A DNA stretch of 34,978 bases from positions 1 through 34,978 of the forward strand of contig JANXWY010000280.1 in NCBI GenBank assembly GCA_025350905.1. The letters run 5' to 3'. Every line of letters begins with the position of its first letter. The stretch's first letter is position 1. The notes below the pieces were generated by a model, which was not told where the DNA came from, did no database searches, and saw only the letters and a list, made by a program, of their open reading frames with translations. This DNA comes from Verrucomicrobiota bacterium. Lineage in GTDB: Bacteria > Verrucomicrobiota > Verrucomicrobiia > Limisphaerales > JADLHS01. Shown here in pieces: positions 25,974 to 32,480 of the stretch. A program made the position numbers and the translations under genes.

Positions 25974-26696
25974 ATGAAGTTTGCCATTATTGCCGATATT
26001 CACGCCAACTTGGAAGCGTTCCAAGTGGTCCTCGAGGACTGCAAGCAGCAGCAGGTCACTCATTACGCGTGCCTCGGCGACGTCGTCGGCTACAACGCCA
26101 ATCCCAAGGAATGTCTGGATATCGTGCGCACGATGAACATGCCGTGCGTGAAAGGCAACCACGACGAGTACTGCTCCAGCGAGGAACATCTGGAAGGCTT
26201 CAACCCGGCCGCCGCGGAGGCCGTCAACTGGACGCGCAAACAGCTAACCGAAGATGACCGGCAATGGTTGCGCGACTTGAAGTACACGCGCATGGTCACG
26301 AATTTTACGATTGTTCACGCGACCTTGGACGGCCCCCAGCGCTGGGGTTACGTGTTTGACAAACTGGCCGCCGCCGCCAGCTTGACCTACCAAAACACTT
26401 CGGTTTGTTTTTTTGGCCACACTCATGTGCCCGTGGCCTTCATGAAGGACAGCGTCGTCCGCGGTGGTACCTACTCGAAGTTCAAGACCGAGCCGGGCAA
26501 GAAATATTTCGTCAACGTCGGCGCCGTCGGCCAGCCGCGCGACAGTAATCCCAAATCCGCGTACGTGGTCTACGACACTGACGATGGCACGATTGAAATT
26601 CGCCGGTTGGAATATGACATCGCCACCGCGCAGAAAAAGATCCTGGCCGCCGGCCTGCCCGAGCGGCTGGCGGAACGCCTCGCCTACGGCCGGTAA
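25974..26696 (+). CDS. Calcineurin-like metallophosphoesterase (YfcE/MPE type)
   Basis: The 240-residue protein carries all metal-binding motifs in order: ADIHAN (residues 7-12), LGDVVGY (39-45), GNHDE near 61, and FGHTHVP near 150, and ends in a helix. It should be a cytosolic di-metal phosphoesterase; substrates in this group range from cyclic nucleotides to phosphodiesters and phosphoproteins and are not predictable from sequence. It begins immediately after the acylphosphatase stop. It is followed by a GC-rich palindromic repeat. Confidence 0.9.
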   Translation: MKFAIIADIHANLEAFQVVLEDCKQQQVTHYACLGDVVGYNANPKECLDIVRTMNMPCVKGNHDEYCSSEEHLEGFNPAAAEAVNWTRKQLTEDDRQWLRDLKYTRMVTNFTIVHATLDGPQRWGYVFDKLAAAASLTYQNTSVCFFGHTHVPVAFMKDSVVRGGTYSKFKTEPGKKYFVNVGAVGQPRDSNPKSAYVVYDTDDGTIEIRRLEYDIATAQKKILAAGLPERLAERLAYGR

Positions 26697-26698
26697 CC

Positions 26699-26775
26699 GG
26701 ACGAATAACGAATGACCACCGCCGGCCCGCCGCCGGCGGGTTGCCGGCTCCATTCGTGGTTCGACCTTCGTTATT
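26699..26775. repeat. GC-rich palindromic intergenic repeat
   Basis: CCCGCC (26726-26731) and GGCGGG (26735-26740) form an inner stem, GCCGG (26721-26725) and CCGGC (26744-26748) a second, and AATG/CATT plus partly matched AATAACGAA/TTCGTTATT arms an outer one. The element fills the whole space between the phosphoesterase stop and the TTG start of the glycosyltransferase. Its right arm runs into that start codon. Confidence 0.6.
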
Positions 26776-27798
26776 TTGAAGATTCTCATCCTCAAACCCA
26801 GTTCCCTGGGCGATGTGGTGCAGGCGCTACCGGTGCTGCGGCTTCTCAAGCGGCATCTCCCTGCGAGCGAGATTTATTGGTGGATTGATTCCGGCCTCGC
26901 GCCGTTGCTGGCTGGAGACTCAGACCTCGCCGGGGTGATTCGGTTCGAGCGCAAGCGTTGGGCGGCCCCGCGCCACTGGCCGGAAATGGCGCGGAGCATC
27001 GCCGGGTTGCGCGCCCAAAAATTTGACTGGGTGATTGATCTCCAAGGCCTCGCCCGAAGCGGCGCGTTTGCCTGGCTGGCCAATGGCCAACTCCTCATCG
27101 GCCTCGATGAGGCGCGCGAAGGGGCGCGCGGTTTTTACGACGTCGTGGTGCCGCGGGCCTCGTTTCATACGCATGCGGTGGACTGGTATCGCGCAGTGTT
27201 GCCCCGTCTCGGGGTACCGATGCACGACAATTTCGTCTGGCTCCCGGAACAACCCAGCGCCGCGGCGGCGGTGGCCGCCAAGTGGCCGGCCGGCCGCGCC
27301 CGCTGGATCGCGCTGCAACCCGGAGCCCGGTGGTTAAACAAACGCTGGCCGGCGGAACATTTCGCCGCCCTGTCCCGCCTCCTGGGAGCGGAGTTCCCGG
27401 AGACGCGCTTCGCCATCCTCGGCAGCGCGGCGGACCAGCCACTGGGGGAAATCATTTCCCGCGCGGCCCCGGAGCGCTGTCTGAATCTGGCCGGTCAAAC
27501 CTCGCTCCCCGAGATGATCGAGTGGCTGCGGCGGTGTGAATTGATGGTGACGAACGACACCGGGCCGATGCATGTGGCGGCAGCCTTGGGCAAACCAGTG
27601 ATTGCCGTTTGTGGTCCAACCGAGCCGAGCCGCACCGGACCTTATCGTCAGCGGGCGCGGGTGGTGCAAACCAAACTGCCCTGCGTACCGTGCCTCAAGG
27701 CGTACTGCACCTGGCCGCAACTCATGGAATGCATGACGGCGATATCACCCGCCGAAGTGTTCGCGCGGGCGCGGCGTGAGTTGGCGCGGCGCGATTGA
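26776..27798 (+). CDS. Glycosyltransferase family 9 (heptosyltransferase-like)
   Basis: The 340-residue GT-B enzyme opens with the GT9 motif KILILKPSSLGDVVQALPVLR and contains VIDLQGLARSG, QPGARWLNKRWP, and the nucleotide-sugar site VTNDTGPMHVAAALGKPVIAVCGPTEPSRT. A Cys cluster (LPCVPCLKAYCTWPQLMECM) near the end is usual for the family. GT9 members add heptose or related sugars from ADP- or other NDP-donors to the inner core of lipopolysaccharide at the cytoplasmic face. A TTG start at 26776 is used because it gives exactly the conserved N-terminus; no upstream ATG exists before the repeat. Whether it is WaaC-, WaaF- or WaaQ-like cannot be settled by eye. Confidence 0.9.
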   Translation: MKILILKPSSLGDVVQALPVLRLLKRHLPASEIYWWIDSGLAPLLAGDSDLAGVIRFERKRWAAPRHWPEMARSIAGLRAQKFDWVIDLQGLARSGAFAWLANGQLLIGLDEAREGARGFYDVVVPRASFHTHAVDWYRAVLPRLGVPMHDNFVWLPEQPSAAAAVAAKWPAGRARWIALQPGARWLNKRWPAEHFAALSRLLGAEFPETRFAILGSAADQPLGEIISRAAPERCLNLAGQTSLPEMIEWLRRCELMVTNDTGPMHVAAALGKPVIAVCGPTEPSRTGPYRQRARVVQTKLPCVPCLKAYCTWPQLMECMTAISPAEVFARARRELARRD

Positions 27799-27916
27799 AT
27801 TACGAACGGACGGTTAGGAGTCGTCAACCTATCGAATAGAGCGGACCCGGAACCGATGAGCCGATGCAAGTTTGCCAGTTTTGCAGATTCAATTGCTCTC
27901 TGATAGACTTCCCGTC

Positions 27917-28378
27917 ATGAATACAAATTTGAACTCGGCCCCCAACCTCACTCAACGTCCGCCCCGCAGTCCGCGCGTGCGCCTTGGCGGTTTCGTCATT
28001 CTCGCCCGCATCCTCGACAAAGGCCGCGCGGAACTCGCCGGTACCGCAGGTGAATACAAATACAACAATCCCATCGACCGGCACTGGTTCCGTTTCACGG
28101 GCCTCACCCCCGAGGCCTTAAAGGCCGAACTCGCCCAGGGCAAAGGCGACGGCGACATCCTGACATGGGTAGCGGAAAAGTCGCCGCACCAACGCGCCGC
28201 GTGGGAGATTCAACAATGGAGCGCCTTCCACAATGAACGCGGGCCGGACGGCGACGTGGAAACGCTGGAATTTTTCACCGGCCGCGTCGGGGGCTTGAGC
28301 CAGTCCCGGGAAGACATGAAAACCTGGTTCGACTACCTCGATCTCGACGATCATGTTTCATTTGGTGGCAAAGCGTAA
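27917..28378 (+). CDS. DUF5069 domain protein
   Basis: The 153-residue cytosolic protein shows PPRSPRVRLGGFVILARILDKGRAELAG, then YKYNNPIDRHWFRFTGL, and a long helical tail (EIQQWSAFHNERGPD...TWFDYLDLDDHVSF). This is the DUF5069 pattern, a family seen mostly in Verrucomicrobiota, Planctomycetota and relatives, with no assigned function. No catalytic motif is evident. The ATG at 27917 gives the family N-terminus, and the frame 45 bases longer lacks support. It lies between the glycosyltransferase and rpsB, separated from each by over 100 bp. Confidence 0.85.
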   Translation: MNTNLNSAPNLTQRPPRSPRVRLGGFVILARILDKGRAELAGTAGEYKYNNPIDRHWFRFTGLTPEALKAELAQGKGDGDILTWVAEKSPHQRAAWEIQQWSAFHNERGPDGDVETLEFFTGRVGGLSQSREDMKTWFDYLDLDDHVSFGGKA

Positions 28379-28555
28379 GCCGCGTCGACCCTGATGGAGG
28401 ATGCAACGCGATCGGCACGCTTCGCCCCATACTGACGATCCTTCCCCACCCATCCGCCCGCCGCGATTCCTCCAAACCCAATCAGCTGGCGCTAATCCAA
28501 ACAACCAAGTGCGCCCTCCTTTTAGAAAATCTGCCAAATTAAGCCAAATAAAGCA

Positions 28556-28583
28556 TTGCCAGTGGGGGCGAGTCTGCTATGGT
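28556..28583 (+). promoter_or_regulatory. Probable rpsB-tsf promoter
   Basis: TTGCCA (28556-28561) and TATGGT (28578-28583) are separated by 16 bases, with TGC just ahead of the -10 box. The predicted start near 28590 would give a leader of about 160 bases. The upstream sequence is A/T-rich (28520-28555), resembling an UP element. Confidence 0.5.
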
Positions 28584-28597
28584 CTGCGTCCCTTTTT

Positions 28598-28727
28598 CGC
28601 CGGAGGAATCATCCGGCGGGCGAGGTCAACGGCCTTCTAATTCCGCGTCCGGATGGGCGCGGGCGGCCAGAACAAAATCGAAATCAATCCCGTGTTCCGC
28701 GGGATGCCTTGCTCCCGCTTTGCGGGA
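28598..28727 (+). promoter_or_regulatory. Hairpin-rich 5' leader of rpsB, possible autoregulatory site
   Basis: Three hairpins lie in the presumed leader: CGCCGGA/TCCGGCG (28598-28604/28612-28618), ATCCCG/CGGGAT (28687-28692/28700-28705) and TCCCGC/GCGGGA (28713-28718/28722-28727). The ribosome site AAGGA at 28742-28746 is only 14 bases beyond the last stem. In E. coli and other bacteria S2 represses its own mRNA through the leader; a similar role here is inference. Confidence 0.45.
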
Positions 28728-28751
28728 CGGGGTCTCAACCAAAGGAAAATT

Positions 28752-29543
28752 GTGTTAAGCATCGGTATTAAAGAATTGTTGGAAGCGGGCGTCCATTTCG
28801 GACATCAAACACGGCGTTGGAATCCCAAGATGAAACCCTTCATCTTTGACGCCCGTAACGGCATTCACATCATTGACTTGAGCAAGTCCCTCGCGCAGTT
28901 GGAAACCGCGTGCGACTTCCTCGCCAAAACGGTCACCAAGGGGGGCAAGGTCATCTTCGTCGGCACCAAGAAACAGGCGCAACAGGCGGTCAAGGAAACC
29001 GCGAAGGAATGCGGCCAATTTTTCGTCACCGAGCGCTGGCTCGGCGGCACGCTCACTAATTACCAAACCGTCAAGCGCTCCATCGCCCGCCTCCGAGAAA
29101 TCGAGAAGATGGAAGCCGACGGCTCGATCAACAATTACGTCAAGCAGGAGCAGGCTGTCATCCGCCGCGAAGCTGGCCGGTTGGTCAAATACTTTGATGG
29201 CATCCGCACCATGGACAAGATGCCGGGCGCAATGTTCGTCGTGGACGTGAAGCGCGAACACAACGCCGTGGCCGAGGCGCGCAAGCTGAAAATCCCGATC
29301 GTTGCCATTGCGGACACCAACTGCGATCCCGATCTCGTGGATTATCCGATCGCTGCCAACGACGACGCAATCCGTTCCGTGCGCATGATCTTGGCCACCG
29401 TCAACCAGGTTATTACCCGCGCCCAGGCGGAATTCGAATCCCGTGCCTCCCGCCGCAAGCAGGAGGAAGCCGATGCGGCCGCCGCGGCGACGGTGGCCGT
29501 GGAGGCCACGCCGGCGGAAGCGACCGCGCCGCTGCCGGTTTGA
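28752..29543 (+). CDS. rpsB: 30S ribosomal protein S2
   Basis: S2 is a 30S subunit protein needed for S1 binding and translation initiation. The 263-residue product begins at a GTG (28752) five bases after AAGGA, giving the conserved start VLSIGIKELLEAGVHFGHQ and RRWNPKMKPFIF; upstream ATGs in the frame add a leader not found in S2. HIIDLSKSLAQLE, RWLGGTLTNYQTVKRSI, DVKREHNAVAEARKL and VAIADTNCDPDLVDYPI are all present. An Ala/Glu-rich tail of about 30 residues extends the usual C-terminus. tsf follows after 60 bp, the normal rpsB-tsf operon. Confidence 0.97.
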   Translation: MLSIGIKELLEAGVHFGHQTRRWNPKMKPFIFDARNGIHIIDLSKSLAQLETACDFLAKTVTKGGKVIFVGTKKQAQQAVKETAKECGQFFVTERWLGGTLTNYQTVKRSIARLREIEKMEADGSINNYVKQEQAVIRREAGRLVKYFDGIRTMDKMPGAMFVVDVKREHNAVAEARKLKIPIVAIADTNCDPDLVDYPIAANDDAIRSVRMILATVNQVITRAQAEFESRASRRKQEEADAAAAATVAVEATPAEATAPLPV

Positions 29544-29603
29544 GTGCCGGCTCGTCGAGCATTCGTTTCTCAATCATTAACTCCGAACGATCAATCTTTT
29601 TGT

Positions 29604-30449
29604 ATGGCTGAAATTACTGCTGCCAACGTCGGCAAACTCCGCGAGATGACGAGTGCCGGCATGATGGATTGCAAGAAGGCGCTCACCGAAGCCGGGGGCG
29701 ACATGGACAAGGCCGTGGACATTTTGCGCAAGTCCGGCGCGGCCAGCGCCGCGAAGAAATCGCTACGCGATGCCCGCGAAGGGCTGATTGCCCAATACAT
29801 CGCGCCGGACGGCAAGGCCGGCGTCCTGGTGGAAGTGAATTGCGAAACCGACTTCGTCGCGCGCAATGATACTTTCCGCGCCTTCAGCGATGAAATCGCC
29901 CGGAAAGTCGCCGCGAATGCGAATGTGAATCTGGACGCGGAGCGCGAAGCCGCCGTGGTCAAGATTGGCGAGAACATCAAGATCGCCCGCAACGCCCGCA
30001 TGGAAGTCTCCGGCAATGGGCTCATCGCCGCTTACATCCACACCGGCGCCAAGGTCGGCGTCCTCGTCGAAGTCGGCGCGGGCAAGGCCGAAACCACCGC
30101 CAAGGAGGAGTTCAAGCAACTCGTAAAGGACATCACGCTGCAAATCGCGGCGGGTCATCCGTACGCTGTTTCCCGCGAACAAGTCGCGCCGGAAGTCATC
30201 GCCAAAGAACGGGAGATCGCGGCGCAGTCCGACCGCCTCAAGGGCAAACCGGCGCAGGCGTTGGAGAAAATCCTCGCCGGCATGTTGGACAAGTTTTTCC
30301 AGACCTACTGCCTCGTCGATCAGGGCTTCGTGAAGAAGAACTCCGAGATCAGCGTGAAGGACCACGTCGCCGCGGTGGCGAAACAACTCGGCGACGAGAT
30401 CAGCATCCGCCGCTTTGTCCGCTTCCAGGTCGGCGAAGCCGCTGCATAA
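29604..30449 (+). CDS. tsf: Translation elongation factor Ts
   Basis: EF-Ts exchanges GDP for GTP on EF-Tu. The 281-residue product starts MAEITAANVGKLREMTSAGM with the UBA-like N-domain and MDCKKALTEAGGD, then contains VEVNCETDFVARND, whose TDFV motif contacts EF-Tu, and the subdomains up to a normal end. Frame and length fit the family; an ATG at 29544 would add 20 unrelated residues. It is the last gene of the rpsB-tsf unit, and a terminator follows 23 bp after the stop. Confidence 0.97.
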   Translation: MAEITAANVGKLREMTSAGMMDCKKALTEAGGDMDKAVDILRKSGAASAAKKSLRDAREGLIAQYIAPDGKAGVLVEVNCETDFVARNDTFRAFSDEIARKVAANANVNLDAEREAAVVKIGENIKIARNARMEVSGNGLIAAYIHTGAKVGVLVEVGAGKAETTAKEEFKQLVKDITLQIAAGHPYAVSREQVAPEVIAKEREIAAQSDRLKGKPAQALEKILAGMLDKFFQTYCLVDQGFVKKNSEISVKDHVAAVAKQLGDEISIRRFVRFQVGEAAA

Positions 30450-30471
30450 ACGAAGCGAAATTCAAATTACG

Positions 30472-30500
30472 AAGGGCGTCCGCCGGGACGCCCTTTTCTT
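30472..30500 (+). terminator. Rho-independent terminator of rpsB-tsf
   Basis: AAGGGCGTCC (30472-30481) pairs with GGACGCCCTT (30486-30495) over a GCCG loop and is followed by TTCTT. It lies between the convergent tsf and small membrane-protein genes. Confidence 0.9.
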
Positions 30501-30573
30501 ATTCAGCGCCGCTCCCCGAAAAGCGCGAACCTGGCAACGCCTGATCGGCCGGATCCGCGAACAGCGCGCCAAC

Positions 30574-30978
30574 TCACTCAAACGTCTTTTCCAGTTCCTT
30601 CATTTTGGGCCACACGGGCGAGGCTGGCGGCAGGCGCCCTTTCACGCCGGCGAAGATGCGTCTCGCCTCCGCCGGGTTTTCGCGGGCGAGCGCCACACAG
30701 AGATCGAGTTCGATCCACGCCCGTCGAGGATCAACGATCTGCCGCTCGTAGGTCTTGAACCACGCCCGGAAAGCTGTCGGCCCCTTTTCCCGGACGGCTC
30801 GGAGACTGGCATCCAGTTGATCCGGCATGCCGGGCAGGCTTTCCGGCGTAAACACAGTCGCGGCCGCCAGTTTTCGGGCATTGTCATGCTCCAACTGCGC
30901 CTTGTCCCATTGCTGAAACACCAGGTAGGCCACATAGGCCACCGCCAAAATGATCAACACGCCAATGGATTTGGTCAT
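30574..30978 (-). CDS. Small membrane-anchored protein of unknown function, coupled to murA
   Basis: The 134-residue product has an N-terminal membrane segment (MTKSIGVLIILAVAYVAYLVF) and then a soluble helical domain with paired helices (LEHDNARKLAAATV, ELDLCVALARENPAEARRIFAGV) that look like a short TPR-type or helical-repeat unit. I know no family for it. Its ATG overlaps the murA stop (ATGA, 30975-30978), so translation of the two is coupled and expression will follow murA. That link suggests an envelope role but does not prove it. Confidence 0.75.
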   Translation of the reverse strand: MTKSIGVLIILAVAYVAYLVFQQWDKAQLEHDNARKLAAATVFTPESLPGMPDQLDASLRAVREKGPTAFRAWFKTYERQIVDPRRAWIELDLCVALARENPAEARRIFAGVKGRLPPASPVWPKMKELEKTFE

Positions 30979-32237
30979 GATTCCTCGATGCGCTGCACGC
31001 GGGCACCCAGCTTGCGCAATTTGCCATCCATGTTTTCGTAACCGCGATCCAGGTGATAAACGCGATTCACCTGCGTCGTGCCTTTCGCCGCCAGCCCAGC
31101 AATCACCAGAGCCGCGGACGCGCGCAGATCGCTCGCCATCACGGGCGCGCCGCTCAAGGGCTTGCCCCCCTTCACGATCGCACTGGGCCCCTCAATCTCA
31201 ATGTCCGCGCCCAGGCGCGCCAACTCACTCACGTGCATGAAGCGCGATTCGAAGATCCGTTCCGTGATGATGCTGATGCCCGGCGTGAGCGTCATCAACG
31301 CCATCATCTGCGCCTGCACGTCGGTGGGGAAGCCGGAGTACGGCAGCGTCGTCACGTCGGTGGGCTTGAGTTTGCCGTTGCGGCGGGCCACCAGATTGGC
31401 CCCGCGCCGCTCCACCAGCACGCCCGCCTCGTGTAACTTATCGATCACGGCATGCAGGTGATCGGCCCGCGCGCCTTTCAGCGTGACCTCCCCGTTGGTC
31501 GCCGCCGCCGCAATGGCGAACGTGGCGGCCTCGATGCGGTCGGCGATGACCTCGTGTTCCGCGCCATGCAATTCCTTCACGCCCGTGATGGTGATCGTCG
31601 GGCTGCCCACCCCGGAAAGTTTCGCGCCCATCGCGGTCAGAAACTTCGCGAGGTCCACCACTTCGGGCTCGCACGCGGCGCTCTCGATAATCGTGACGCC
31701 ATCGGCCAGCACCGCGGCCATCATGGCGTTGGCGGTGCCCAGCACGGTGGAACCCGAACGGCCGCCCAGAAACATCGGGCCGCCCGCCAGCCGCGGCGCG
31801 GTGGCCGCCACATAACCGTTCTCAATCTTAATCTTGGCGCCGAGGGCGGCGAACGCCTTCAAATGCAGGTTAATGGGCCGCGCGCCGATCACGCAGCCGC
31901 CGGGCAGGGACACCGTCGCCTTGCGCAGCCGCCCGAGCAGCGGCCCCATGATGCAGATCGAGCCGCGCATTTTGCGCACGAGATCGTAGTCGGCGTGGCC
32001 TTTGATTTTTCGGGCGTGCACGTGGACCGCGTCGCCGTCGAGCTTCACCTTCGCGCCGAGCCATTCCAGGATTTGGCCCATGAAACGCACGTCGCTCAAG
32101 TTGGGCACGCGGCGGATGACACAGGGCTCAGCCGTGAGCAATGTCGCCGCCATGATCGGTAACACGGCGTTTTTGGCCCCGCTGATTTCCACTTCCCCGT
32201 GCAAGGGCACTCCGCCTTTGATCAGAAAACTATCCAT
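30975..32237 (-). CDS. murA: UDP-N-acetylglucosamine 1-carboxyvinyltransferase (MurA)
   Basis: MurA transfers enolpyruvate from PEP to UDP-GlcNAc, the first committed step of peptidoglycan synthesis, in the cytoplasm. The 420-residue product keeps the catalytic residues: Lys22-Asn23 in GAKNAVLPIMAA, Cys115 and Arg120 in LPGGCVIGARP (so the enzyme has the Cys that fosfomycin alkylates), and SGFPTDVQAQMMAL carrying the catalytic Asp. The two inside-out alpha/beta domains and length are normal. It follows recG on the same strand with 243 bp between, and its stop overlaps the start of the small membrane-protein gene. Confidence 0.97.
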   Translation of the reverse strand: MDSFLIKGGVPLHGEVEISGAKNAVLPIMAATLLTAEPCVIRRVPNLSDVRFMGQILEWLGAKVKLDGDAVHVHARKIKGHADYDLVRKMRGSICIMGPLLGRLRKATVSLPGGCVIGARPINLHLKAFAALGAKIKIENGYVAATAPRLAGGPMFLGGRSGSTVLGTANAMMAAVLADGVTIIESAACEPEVVDLAKFLTAMGAKLSGVGSPTITITGVKELHGAEHEVIADRIEAATFAIAAAATNGEVTLKGARADHLHAVIDKLHEAGVLVERRGANLVARRNGKLKPTDVTTLPYSGFPTDVQAQMMALMTLTPGISIITERIFESRFMHVSELARLGADIEIEGPSAIVKGGKPLSGAPVMASDLRASAALVIAGLAAKGTTQVNRVYHLDRGYENMDGKLRKLGARVQRIEES

Positions 32238-32480
32238 GAATAAAACTTGGTTTACGGTTGTTCGATTTCACCCGGGTCGGTTTTGCGTTCGCTCAAAGGC
32301 CCGTCCCACACACCATCAATGGTCTTGCCGCAAAGTCTAGCCGCCGGGTCGTGCCGCGACAATCCACATTTGTAATCCCAGATAACAGACCGGTAGATTC
32401 CGGCGTCGGCTCCGTTCGACCGGATTCATGGCGCGGAGAGGGCGACCTTGGAAAGCAACACGGTCTGGAACCACTGGCGC

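Noticed and set aside
31811-31840. TTCTCAATCTTAATCTTGG resembling the repeat at 21807-21822
   Set aside because: It lies in conserved murA coding sequence (KIKIENG) and the similarity is by chance.
31452-32162. 236-codon plus-strand frame opposite murA
   Set aside because: Shadow of murA, with Arg/His/Gly-rich composition and no start signal.
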